NCBI GenBank assembly: GCA_964471755.1 | Contig: CAYYJM010000012.1 | Location: forward strand, 1 to 47,887 | From: CAYYJM01 sp964471755 | Lineage (GTDB): Bacteria; Planctomycetota; Planctomycetia; Gemmatales; Gemmataceae | Direction: 5' to 3' | Length of the DNA: 47,887 nucleotides | Shown: one piece after another, positions 25,886 through 33,085 of the stretch | Layout of the letters: each line of letters opens with the position of its first letter | Position numbering within the stretch: the stretch's first letter is position 1 | The notes under the pieces: model-generated | Seen by the model: the letters and a program-made list of their open reading frames with translations, nothing else | What the model was told of the DNA's origin: nothing | Databases searched by the model: none | Translations under genes and position numbers: made by a program

Positions 25886-25965
25886 CCCGGCGAGCGTGGG
25901 GCGTTAGCCCCATGACACTTGCACGCCGCGAAAACTCAGCCCCCTGACGGGGGCCGCTCGCCGGG
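25886..25965. repeat. Two-armed cruciform element between convergent genes
   Basis: An 11-bp outer stem (cccggcgagcg, 25886-25896; cgctcgccggg, 25955-25965) encloses two inner hairpins: tggggc-gtta-gcccca (25897-25912) and gccccc-tgac-gggggc (25939-25954). It fills the gap between the fused membrane protein gene (stop 25881) and the convergent cyclodeaminase gene (stop 25968). It shares the GGCGAGC end with the 36-bp palindrome family. It probably works as a bidirectional terminator and looks like a dispersed element. Confidence 0.85.
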
Positions 25966-25967
25966 GT

Positions 25968-26942
25968 TCACTCCCAGTCCAGCACGGTTCCGACGCCCTG
26001 CTGGACGGCCGCCTGATAGACGCGCGCCGCGACGGCGACGTCTTCCAGGGCCAGGCCGAGCGATTTGAACAGGGTGATCTCCTCGGCCGTCTGCCGACCC
26101 GGAAAGCGACCGGCGACGATCTGGCCGAGTTCGGTGACGTCCGACCACTTGATCACGCCGTCCTCGATCGCCGGCGCGAAGTCGCCGGCCTCCAGTCGGG
26201 CCTGGTCCTTGCTATCCACGACAAGGAGATTCGCCCGGCGCAGCGTCGGCACGTCCACTTCCGCCTTGCCCAGGAAGTTCGAGCCGATCACGTTCAGGTG
26301 CGTTCCCGGAGCCAGCCAGGCACCCTGAAGGACCGGATCGCGTGCCGCCGTCGCGGTGATGACGATGCTCTTTCCCTCGGCGGCCTCCTCCGGCCGGGCG
26401 GCCGGCTCGACCGGCACGCCGAGGGCCGCGCTCATCTCGGCGGCGAAGCGGACGCGGTGGTCCTCCGTCGGGCTGTAGACGCTCACCCGTCGCACGGGCC
26501 GAACCTTGCAGACGGCCTCGAGTTGCGTCCGGGCCTGCTTGCCGCTGCCGAAGAGGCCGACCTCGGCCGCATCGGGTCGGGCCAGGTATTTCGTCGCGAC
26601 GCCGCTGGCCGCCCCGGTGCGGACCTGGCCGAGGTAGTCGGCCTGGATCAGAGCGAGCAAGGCAGCGGTTCGGCCATCGAACAGGGGCACGAGGAATCGG
26701 GCCGGATGTTTCTTGCTCGTGGCGTAGACCTTGCTGCCCATGACGCCCATGCCCTTGATGGCGGCGCTCATGTTGTGCAGCATGGCGTGGTCGGTCTGGG
26801 CGCGCAGACGCGGCTGGTTGACGGCCTCCTGCAAGGCGTGAGCGCGCAGGGCCCGCTCGACGGCCTCCAGGGCCATCTCCAGGGTCAGCACCTGACGGAC
26901 GTCCGCCTCGCGGAGCAGCAGAACCTGGCCGGGTGATAGCAT
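25968..26942 (-). CDS. Ornithine cyclodeaminase / mu-crystallin family protein
   Basis: A 324-residue NAD(P)-dependent enzyme family member. The N-terminal half has the conserved GVMGSKVYATSKKHPARFLV segment with the catalytic-region lysine, then LVPLFDGRTAALLALIQADY and LGQVRTGAASGVATKYLARP. The Rossmann motif VGLFGSGKQARTQLEAV follows near 135. Members include ornithine cyclodeaminase, alanine dehydrogenase and ketimine reductases. The residues seen do not decide which reaction is catalysed. The ATG at 26942 follows GGAGG at seven bases; an upstream in-frame start at 26990 would translate part of the palindromic element and is rejected. Its upstream neighbour in the same direction is an aspartate aminotransferase 91 bases away, but the inverted-repeat element between them argues against simple cotranscription. 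Confidence 0.85.
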   Translation of the reverse strand: MLSPGQVLLLREADVRQVLTLEMALEAVERALRAHALQEAVNQPRLRAQTDHAMLHNMSAAIKGMGVMGSKVYATSKKHPARFLVPLFDGRTAALLALIQADYLGQVRTGAASGVATKYLARPDAAEVGLFGSGKQARTQLEAVCKVRPVRRVSVYSPTEDHRVRFAAEMSAALGVPVEPAARPEEAAEGKSIVITATAARDPVLQGAWLAPGTHLNVIGSNFLGKAEVDVPTLRRANLLVVDSKDQARLEAGDFAPAIEDGVIKWSDVTELGQIVAGRFPGRQTAEEITLFKSLGLALEDVAVAARVYQAAVQQGVGTVLDWE

Positions 26943-26958
26943 GATGGCACCTCCGCTC

Positions 26959-27024
26959 CATTTAGCCGCCGGCTTGCCGGCGGTCTTCACCGCGAAATCC
27001 CGCCGGCAAGCCGGCGGCTAAATG
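26959..27024. repeat. Paired copies 2 and 3 of the 32-bp palindromic element
   Basis: Copy 2 (26959-26990) is the exact reverse complement of 19278-19309. Copy 3 (27000-27024) repeats 25 bases of it in the opposite orientation. Together they make a 25-bp perfect inverted repeat with a 16-base loop (26984-26999), each arm itself being palindromic. The element lies in the leader of the cyclodeaminase gene, immediately upstream of its ribosome site, and 9 bases beyond the stop of the aspartate aminotransferase gene. Confidence 0.92.
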
Positions 27025-27033
27025 GGATCGTCG

Positions 27034-28224
27034 TCACCCCCGCAGGAACGCCTCGAACCGATCGAGTCCGCCCTGCAATTCCTCCCGACTGCTGGCGTAC
27101 GACAGGCGGACGTACCCTTCCGCCCCGAAGGCCGAGCCCTGCACCAGGCAGACGTGAGCCGACTCCAGGGCCGCATCGCAGAAGCTGGCCGAGTCCTTCA
27201 CCGGCTTGCCGCCCAGCGTCCGGCCAAAGTGCGACGACACGTCGAAGAAGGCGTAGAACGCTCCCTCGGGCACGCGCACGCCAAGGCCGGGCATCTTCAT
27301 CAGGCGACCACAGACGTAATCGCGTCGCGCCTGGAATTCCTGCCGCATCGTCGCCACACAGGTCTGGTCCCCCTCCAGGGCAGCCTTCGCCGCCGCCTGG
27401 CTGATGCTGCTCGGGTTGCTCGTCTGCTGGCTCTGAACGGTCCCCATCGCCGTGATGACGTGCTTCGGCCCGAGCGTCCAGCCGATCCGCCAGCCGGTCA
27501 TCGCGTAGCTCTTGCTCGCCCCGCTGATCGTCAGCGTCTGCTCCTGCAACCCCGGCAGCAGGGTGGCGAAGCACGTCGCCTTCGCGTCGCCGAAGACGAG
27601 CTGTTCGTAGATCTCATCGCTGAGGACGGTGAGCTTGTGTTCCAGGACGATCTCGGCCAGCTTCGTCAGTTCCTCACGGGTGTAGACCGAGCCAGTCGGG
27701 TTGCTCGGCGAGTTGAGCATGAGCAGCCGACTCTTCGGCGTGATGGCGGCCCGGAACTGGTCCGGCGACATCTTGAAGCCATTGGCCAGGGTCGTCGGCA
27801 CCAGCTTGCAGGTCGCTCCGGTCATGGTCACCAGATCGCTGTAGCTGACCCAGTATGGCGTCGGAATGATGACCTCGTCGCCGGGGCCGATGATCGTCTC
27901 CAGGGCGGTGCTGATGGAGTGCTTCGCGCCGTTGGAGATGATGATCTGGTCGGGGGCGTACGTGATGCCATAGGTTCTCTGATACCAGGCAGCGACGGCG
28001 GCGCGCAGCTCGGGCGTGCCGGTCGCGGCGGTGTACTTCGTCTGGCCGGCACGCATGGCGGCGGTGGCGGCCTCACAGATGTGGGCCGGCGTCGCGAAGT
28101 CGGGTTCGCCGAGGCTGAAGTCGAAGACCTTGACCCCGTCGGCCTTGAGCTTTTTCGCCCTGGCAGCCGCAGCCATCGTCGCGGAGGGTTGCACACCGGA
28201 GGCCATCGCCGAGATACGGATCAT
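27034..28224 (-). CDS. aspC: Aspartate aminotransferase (class I/II, type Ib)
   Basis: A 396-residue PLP enzyme that exchanges amino groups between aspartate and 2-oxoglutarate. The Schiff-base lysine is K238 in ISGASKSYAMTGWRIGW, which also carries the PLP-phosphate arginine. LNSPSNPTG holds the cofactor asparagine (about 171-178), LSDEIYEQL the aspartate and tyrosine, and VRLSYASS the substrate-binding arginine. The overall form resembles thermophile-type (Ib) enzymes, some of which also accept prephenate. The ATG at 28224 follows AAGGA. The gene symbol is a family-level choice. Aspartate links it to nadB elsewhere in the window. Confidence 0.9.
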   Translation of the reverse strand: MIRISAMASGVQPSATMAAAARAKKLKADGVKVFDFSLGEPDFATPAHICEAATAAMRAGQTKYTAATGTPELRAAVAAWYQRTYGITYAPDQIIISNGAKHSISTALETIIGPGDEVIIPTPYWVSYSDLVTMTGATCKLVPTTLANGFKMSPDQFRAAITPKSRLLMLNSPSNPTGSVYTREELTKLAEIVLEHKLTVLSDEIYEQLVFGDAKATCFATLLPGLQEQTLTISGASKSYAMTGWRIGWTLGPKHVITAMGTVQSQQTSNPSSISQAAAKAALEGDQTCVATMRQEFQARRDYVCGRLMKMPGLGVRVPEGAFYAFFDVSSHFGRTLGGKPVKDSASFCDAALESAHVCLVQGSAFGAEGYVRLSYASSREELQGGLDRFEAFLRG

Positions 28225-28344
28225 CCTCGGAATCCTTCTGGTTGGGTGGACTCGAACGAGAGTTTATTGTAGCGGTCGGACATCGCTTCGGGAGGACTGA
28301 CGACGAGAATCCATTCGCTTTCGATTCCGAATGCCGGACAAGGA

Positions 28345-28380
28345 TTGTTTCGCTTGTTTCTTTTGTTGCGTTTGTTTCGC
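28345..28380. promoter_or_regulatory. 9-bp direct repeats upstream of the antitoxin-like gene
   Basis: Four head-to-tail units resembling ttgtttcgc lie at 28345-28353, 28354-28362, 28363-28370 (one base short) and 28372-28380. They are much richer in T than the surroundings. They are followed by a possible -10 (taaact, 28388-28393) and the GTG start at 28429. The arrangement is typical of an operator bound by an autoregulating antitoxin, though no binding data exist. Confidence 0.55.
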
Positions 28381-28428
28381 TGAGGTGATAAACTCATGGA
28401 AGATCGAACGACCTCGGAGGGTTGAGCC

Positions 28429-28893
28429 GTGTCTGCGACACTTCTGGACAAGCTTGAAGCGGTCGCCCCGACAGAGGAGGAGGCGCGTCTGGCCCAGGAG
28501 TTGAGTCGGCAACTCGCCGAGCGGCTTCCTTCCGCCCGAGCCGTTCGGCTTCAGGTCGAGGATGGCGACGATGGCGACGCGCTGGTCGTCCCACGCTCAG
28601 CGGTCCGCCTCCTGTTTCACATCCTGACCGAGATGGCGAGCGGAAATGCCGTGACGCTCATCCCGATCCACGCCGAGTTGACCACCCAGCAGTCAGCCGA
28701 CCTGCTCAACGTCTCCCGGCCCTTCCTGGTGAAGCTCCTCGACGAGGGTCAGATCCCTTGCCGCAAGGTTGGGACGCACCGGCGCGTCCTGTTTCGCGAC
28801 GTGCTGGCCTACAAGCGAAAGGTGGATGCCGAGCGGTTGAAGGCGCTCGAAGAACTCGCCGCGCAAGCGCAAGTCCTCGACATGGGCTATTGA
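28429..28893 (+). CDS. Helix-turn-helix (excisionase-type) protein, likely antitoxin
   Basis: A 154-residue protein. The N-terminal 80 residues are helical and acidic. The C-terminal part (about 85-140) is an excisionase/MerR-like DNA-binding fold with LTTQQSADLLNVSRPFLVKL, then GQIPCRKVGTHRRVLFRDVL. This architecture is typical of antitoxins paired with PIN-domain toxins, in which the HTH protein represses the operon. A GTG start at 28429 follows GGAGG. The stop overlaps or nearly abuts the PIN gene. The 9-bp repeats just upstream are the likely target. Codon use is less GC-biased in the promoter region but ordinary in the gene. Confidence 0.8.
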   Translation: MSATLLDKLEAVAPTEEEARLAQELSRQLAERLPSARAVRLQVEDGDDGDALVVPRSAVRLLFHILTEMASGNAVTLIPIHAELTTQQSADLLNVSRPFLVKLLDEGQIPCRKVGTHRRVLFRDVLAYKRKVDAERLKALEELAAQAQVLDMGY

Positions 28894-28895
28894 AC

Positions 28896-29246
28896 GTGGC
28901 GACCCTGACGGCCCTCTATGATGCGTGCGTACTCTATCCGGCGTCGTTACGGGATCTGCTCATGCACCTCGCCCTGACCGACCTGTTCCGGGCACGCTGG
29001 ACGAACGCCATTCACGACGAGTGGATTCAGGCCCTCCGCGAAACCCGACCGGATCTGAAGCCGGAGCAGCTCGAACGAACGCGGCAACTGATGAACGCAC
29101 ACGTTCGAGACTGTCTCGTCACGGGGTTTGAGGGCCTCATTCCAGCTCTGACACTGCCCGACCCAGGCGATCGGCATGTCCTGGCGGCGGCCATCGTTTT
29201 GCCGCTCACTGTCGCCGCGCTGCGCCCGTTCGCCGAACTCCTGTAG
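28896..29246 (+). pseudogene. PIN-domain toxin-like protein, C-terminally truncated
   Basis: A 116-residue reading from GTG at 28896 (a TTG at 28890 overlapping the upstream stop is also possible). The PIN-type acidic residues are seen in TALYDACVLYP near the start, in HDEW (about 40), and in LPDPGDRHVLAAAI (about 90-103). In the family the chain continues another 60 or so residues, with a final strand of the kind TFNxxDFP that carries the last active-site residue. Here it ends abruptly after an unrelated VLPLTVAALRPFAELL tail. None of the other frames restores the missing part, so a deletion or recombination is more likely than a frameshift. The product is probably inactive as a ribonuclease, but the antitoxin-like partner is intact. 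Confidence 0.65.
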
Positions 29247-29259
29247 ACCAGGAGTCAGC

Positions 29260-30447
29260 ATGCACATCATCCAGATCGTCCAGCGTTACCCACCCGCCCG
29301 AGGCGGTTCCGAAGCGTACTTCGCTCGCCTGAGCCACTGGCTGACGGCCCGTGGTCACCACGTTCACGTCGCCACCACGACGGCTCGCGACCTGACCGCC
29401 TTCTGGGATCGTCACGCCGCCACGGTGCCGGCCGGAATATCCATCGAGGACGGTGTGACGGTCGCGCGTCATCCGCTCTGGCACGTCCCGGCCCAGCGCT
29501 GGTTGCTTCGGGCTCTCTCCCTGGTTCCCATCCCGGCCTGGCAGGGCTGGGTGATGTCGTGCAATCCGCTGTCGTGGTCGCTGCGCCGCTGGGCGATGAC
29601 GTACGATGGTCCCTGCGACGTGGTCCATGCGACGGCCTTTCCGTATGCCTGGCCACTGCGTTGCGCCCGGCTCCTGGCCCGGCGTCGCGGCGTGCCGTTC
29701 ATCCTGACGCCGTTTCTGCACCTGGGCGACCTCGATGCCCCTACGAATGCGGTGCGGCGCTCGTTCACGAAGCCGGCTCTGCTGGCCCTCGCCCGGGAGG
29801 CCGACCGGCTGCTCGTCCAGACGCCACAGGAGGCGCAGGCGTTCCGTGACCTGGCCATCCCGGCCGAGCGGATCGTCTTGCAGGGCCTCGGCGTGGACGT
29901 GAGCGAGTGTACCGGCGGCGATCGCCGCGCCTGGCGGGCTCGACACGGGATCCCGCTCGATTCCGTGGTGATCGGTCATCTGGCCAACCTGAGCGCCGAG
30001 AAGGGGAGTAACGACCTGGTCCGCGCCGCTGCCGGCCTGCCCGTCCGACTGGTCCTGGCCGGCCCGGCGATGCCGAACTTTCGGCCCGCCCCGGACACGC
30101 TCTTGCTCGGCGAGTTGACCGACGGCGAGAAGCGCGACTTCTTCGCGGGCATCGATCTCTTCGCCCTGCCGAGCCGGGTGGATTCGTTCGGGCTGGTCCT
30201 CCTGGAAGCGGCGGCCAATGGCGTTCCCTGCGTCGGGTACAACGCCGGCGGCATCCCGGGCGTGATCGCCCACGGCGTCGATGGCCTGGTCGTCCCCTGC
30301 CGGGTCGAGGCGCTGCGCGAGGCCCTTCGACACCTGGCCAGCGACGACGATCTGCGCCGGCGAATGGGGCTCGCCGCCCGTGAAAAAGCGAAGGCCCGGC
30401 CCTGGGATGCGAGCCTGACCATCGCCGAGGTCACGCTGACGGCCTGA
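29260..30447 (+). CDS. Glycosyltransferase family 4 (GT-B fold)
   Basis: A 395-residue glycosyltransferase. The N-terminal domain opens with IIQIVQRYPPARGGSEAYFA, including the GG loop typical of GT4 enzymes. The C-terminal domain has IGHLANLSAEKGSNDLVRAA for nucleotide-sugar binding, and ALPSRVDSFGLVLLEAAANG, which holds the EX7E-like acidic pair (D and E here). It probably transfers a sugar from a nucleotide donor during surface polysaccharide or glycolipid synthesis; donor and acceptor are unknown. CAGGAG precedes the ATG at 29260, which is only 13 bases after the truncated PIN gene. It seems unrelated to that pair in function. No other polysaccharide genes are adjacent. Confidence 0.87.
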   Translation: MHIIQIVQRYPPARGGSEAYFARLSHWLTARGHHVHVATTTARDLTAFWDRHAATVPAGISIEDGVTVARHPLWHVPAQRWLLRALSLVPIPAWQGWVMSCNPLSWSLRRWAMTYDGPCDVVHATAFPYAWPLRCARLLARRRGVPFILTPFLHLGDLDAPTNAVRRSFTKPALLALAREADRLLVQTPQEAQAFRDLAIPAERIVLQGLGVDVSECTGGDRRAWRARHGIPLDSVVIGHLANLSAEKGSNDLVRAAAGLPVRLVLAGPAMPNFRPAPDTLLLGELTDGEKRDFFAGIDLFALPSRVDSFGLVLLEAAANGVPCVGYNAGGIPGVIAHGVDGLVVPCRVEALREALRHLASDDDLRRRMGLAAREKAKARPWDASLTIAEVTLTA

Positions 30448-30516
30448 GTCGCTCTCAAGTCGCCGGCCCCGTCGATTCGATCTTGATACGGGATATTCGG
30501 GCTGGAGGATGGATTC

Positions 30517-31239
30517 ATGACGCCCTTCTTTCTCGCCGTCTGCTGCGTCCTCGCGGCTCCGCCCTGGAGCCCGCAGGAGGTTCGTTCCGTCGGCTACCTC
30601 TGGTCGGCCGACAACACCCGGCCCTGCCCGTACACTCCTCGCGAAGGCGATCTCCTCCTGCTCACCTCACGCGACAAGATCTACACCATCGTCTGGCGGC
30701 TCGCCGGCACGGGACATCCGTACCACTCGATGATCCTGGTCCGCCGTAGTACCGGCGAACTGGAGGCCCTGGAGGTCGGCGGCGGCACCTCCCACAGCGT
30801 CACGCTCCGGCTCGTGCCCGAACGGCTGACCGCGCTGTTCCAGGCCTACCACGGCAAGGATCCCGCCGCCTGGGTGCGACAACGACGAACGCCCCTGACG
30901 CCGGAGCAGTCGGCCCGGCTCACGGCCTTCGCGGAGGGCCAGCTCGGCAAGCGGTTCACCCCGACACGCGAGTTCCTCGCCCTGGTCCCGACGCGCGGCC
31001 GAACCTATCGCAGCGGCGATCCGAAGCAGGCGGACTGGTTCTGCTCCGAACTGGTCGCCACGGCCATCGAGCAGGCCGGTCTGCTGCCGCCGGGAGCCAT
31101 CGCCAACCCCGGCCGGCTCACTCCCCGTCATTTCCATTTCGATCAGGACATCAACCTCACGGCCGAGTGGGAGCCGCCGGTGCGCTGGACCGGAACCGCC
31201 AACCCACCGCCACACTATCCGGACCAGCCGCTCCCCTGA
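30517..31239 (+). CDS. Permuted NlpC/P60 (YiiX-like) cysteine hydrolase
   Basis: A 240-residue protein with a short N-terminal hydrophobic segment (MTPFFLAVCCVLAAPPW) that probably directs export. It has the permuted papain-like layout: a loop PREGDLLLLT, a histidine in HPYHSMILVRR (H70), and then the cysteine in DWFCSELVATAIEQAGLL (C176). In such YiiX/YebB-type proteins His comes before Cys. They are thought to hydrolyse amide or lipid bonds, in the cell envelope or on acyl groups. The product's substrate is unknown. GGAGG precedes the ATG at 30517. It lies 87 bases before a lipoprotein gene in the same direction, so an envelope operon is plausible. Confidence 0.75.
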   Translation: MTPFFLAVCCVLAAPPWSPQEVRSVGYLWSADNTRPCPYTPREGDLLLLTSRDKIYTIVWRLAGTGHPYHSMILVRRSTGELEALEVGGGTSHSVTLRLVPERLTALFQAYHGKDPAAWVRQRRTPLTPEQSARLTAFAEGQLGKRFTPTREFLALVPTRGRTYRSGDPKQADWFCSELVATAIEQAGLLPPGAIANPGRLTPRHFHFDQDINLTAEWEPPVRWTGTANPPPHYPDQPLP

Positions 31240-31325
31240 GCCAACTTCCCATCCAGCGGCACGACCCCGACGACCGATACCACCTGCATGGTTGGAATCG
31301 CGGGACGGTATCGGAGGTCGGCAGG

Positions 31326-32327
31326 ATGACGCGCATCCCGACAGGCTGCCTGGCCGTCCTTCTCGGCCTGCTCGTCGCCGGATGCGCGACCACGACGACC
31401 ACGCACAAACCCGCCTCGACCGCCGAGATTGGCCACCCGGCCGACGGCTTCGTCCCGGCCGCGAACGATTCGGTAGAGCCGGTTCCGGTCGTCGTCGAGG
31501 CCCTGCCGCCGCTCCCGGCCACGGGGCCCATTATTCTGTCTCGCACCGACTGCCTGGAACGCGCCCGTCGCGCGGGTCGGCTCGATGGCCAGAGTGTCGC
31601 GTTCTGGAAGCTGGACCGAAAGGTCGCCGAACTCGGCACCAAACCGCCGGGCTGTGACTTCTCGCTCGATCTGCTCCGCAAGAAACTCGGCCTCGCCGAG
31701 GCCGCCGCCATCGCGCAGCTAGGGATGCGAATCGCCCTGCTGGAATACCGCCTTCGCCTGGCCCACCTGGCCCGGGCCGTCGATCGGGCCTGCTGGGTGC
31801 TGCACTGCTGCCAGGCCGGGAGGAATCGGCCGGCCTCGATCCAGGAAACGATTCGCCGGGAGGAAGCCCAGGCCGAACTGTGCCGCCTGCTGGCCCTGAC
31901 TCCGGAGGAGGCCGGCCGACTTGACCTGAGAGCGACCGCCCTGCCCTCGTTGCCGCCCGACCTGGATGCGGCCCAGTCGGCCGCGGCGGCAGCGCATCCG
32001 GCCGTGGAACTTGCCCGCCTCCGTGAGGAGATCGAACGCCGTATCCGGGACGTCAGCGCGGAAGGGGGTGAGCGTAAGCTCGAGAACCGCCAGCGCTGGC
32101 TGCGTGCCCAGCAGGCCGTCGCGGATACCGAGTGCTGCGTACGCGATGAGGGAGCCACCCTCCTGCGGCACTGGCAACAGGCCGAGCGTCTGCTAACAGC
32201 GTGCCGTCAGAGCCCGGACCACGCAGTGAGTGAGGCCGAGATCAACGCCGGCCTGGCACGGATCGACCTGATCCACTGGCTCGCCTGGAGTGCGGACTGC
32301 CACTCCTGCGCCAGCTGTCCGCCTTGA
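31326..32327 (+). CDS. Cysteine-rich lipoprotein, distantly TolC-like
   Basis: A 333-residue lipoprotein. The signal ends in a lipobox LVAGC with the lipidated C20, followed by a threonine stretch and a disordered P/A-rich linker. The remainder is helical, and LCRLLALTPEEAGRLDL followed by AAAAAHPAVELARLREEIER recalls the repeats of TolC-type outer membrane factors. It lacks a recognisable complete TolC barrel, so the relation is tentative. The C-terminus is unusual: DCHSCASCPP, a CxxCxxC cluster, and an internal CWVLHCC adds three more cysteines. These could bind metal or form disulfides. The ATG at 31326 is chosen because GGAGG precedes it and the lipoprotein signal starts there; 53 upstream in-frame codons are rejected. 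Confidence 0.6.
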   Translation: MTRIPTGCLAVLLGLLVAGCATTTTTHKPASTAEIGHPADGFVPAANDSVEPVPVVVEALPPLPATGPIILSRTDCLERARRAGRLDGQSVAFWKLDRKVAELGTKPPGCDFSLDLLRKKLGLAEAAAIAQLGMRIALLEYRLRLAHLARAVDRACWVLHCCQAGRNRPASIQETIRREEAQAELCRLLALTPEEAGRLDLRATALPSLPPDLDAAQSAAAAAHPAVELARLREEIERRIRDVSAEGGERKLENRQRWLRAQQAVADTECCVRDEGATLLRHWQQAERLLTACRQSPDHAVSEAEINAGLARIDLIHWLAWSADCHSCASCPP

Positions 32328-32421
32328 TCGACTGGAGCGCGGGTGCATCCCCTCGTTGATGCGGCCAAAAATGGAGGGCGGTCTGGAGCATCACCGTGGC
32401 CTGCTACCTGGCGGAGTCAGT

Positions 32422-32666
32422 CACAGCGGAGGCCCACCGATGCTCCGACGGGAGCGTAGCGAATGTAGGGTGGGCGGGAGCGCCACTGACGCCTGATACG
32501 TCCCGAGACCCGCCACAGCGGAGGCCCACCGATGCTCCGACGGGAGCGCAGCGACACCGCGTTTTTCTGAACGGTGTCGCTGCGCTCCCGAGCGAGGATT
32601 GGTGGGCCTGCGCTGTTCCGGCCTTCGGGGGCGATCAGGCGTCGGTGGCGCTCCCGCCCACCCTAC
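32422..32666. repeat. Nested palindromic element (MITE-like), about 245 bp
   Basis: A 41-base direct repeat (32422-32462 and 32514-32554, one difference) is followed by a diverged inverted copy (32577-32615). A 33-base segment (32465-32497) is repeated inverted at 32634-32666 with one mismatch. The centre is a perfect 18-bp stem (32542-32559 / 32572-32589) with a T-rich 12-base loop. Everything lies between the lipoprotein stop (32327) and the small basic protein gene (32777). No transposase or clear target duplication is visible. An 18-base fragment matching one arm occurs at 272-289. Confidence 0.85.
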
Positions 32667-32776
32667 GTCTCACTACGTCTCGCATCGACGGGGAAGCACC
32701 CTCTCTTGTCGGCGCGCCGCTCGATCCCTATCATGAGCGGATACCATGAAGTTCGAGGCCCTCTGGGAGTCGTGTC

Positions 32777-32992
32777 GTGTCGATTGATAAAAGCCTCCGC
32801 CGCAAGAACCAGCTGGCGCGGGCCCGCAGCGTGTTGACGCGGGCCGAGCGCATCGCGATCCTCAAGGAAGAAGGCCGCTTTGCCGACGGCCGCAGCCCTT
32901 TCGGGCTGCCCAAGGTCCGCGTCCTCAAGGTCGGCGGCAAACCGAAGAAAGCCAAGAAGGAAGAGGCCGAGGACGACAAGAAGAAGAAGTAA
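32777..32992 (+). CDS. Planctomycetes-Verrucomicrobia-Chlamydiae small basic protein
   Basis: A 71-residue highly basic protein starting MSIDKSLRRKNQLARARSVL, with the conserved TRAERIAILKEEGRF and SPFGLPKVRVLK stretches and a lysine/glutamate-rich tail ending in KKKK. It fits the small basic protein family TIGR04137, restricted to the PVC group. The function is not established to my knowledge; the charge and size suggest RNA or ribosome association, which is inference. The start is a GTG at 32777 after GGGAG. A strong hairpin follows 22 bases after the stop. Confidence 0.85.
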   Translation: MSIDKSLRRKNQLARARSVLTRAERIAILKEEGRFADGRSPFGLPKVRVLKVGGKPKKAKKEEAEDDKKKK

Positions 32993-33014
32993 TCGCGAAC
33001 CAACGACAAAACCC

Positions 33015-33058
33015 GAAGCCTCCGGAAAGACAGGACTCGGTGTCTTTCCGGAGGCTTC
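33015..33058. terminator. Long bidirectional terminator hairpin
   Basis: A perfect 17-bp stem (33015-33031 with 33042-33058; key bases gaagcctccggaaagac) and a 10-base loop stand between the small basic protein gene and the convergent transketolase gene. Position and stability fit a terminator for both directions. T-runs are weak on either side. Confidence 0.8.
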
Positions 33059-33085
33059 GTGTGTTGGACGGCTTCCTCGTGACGA

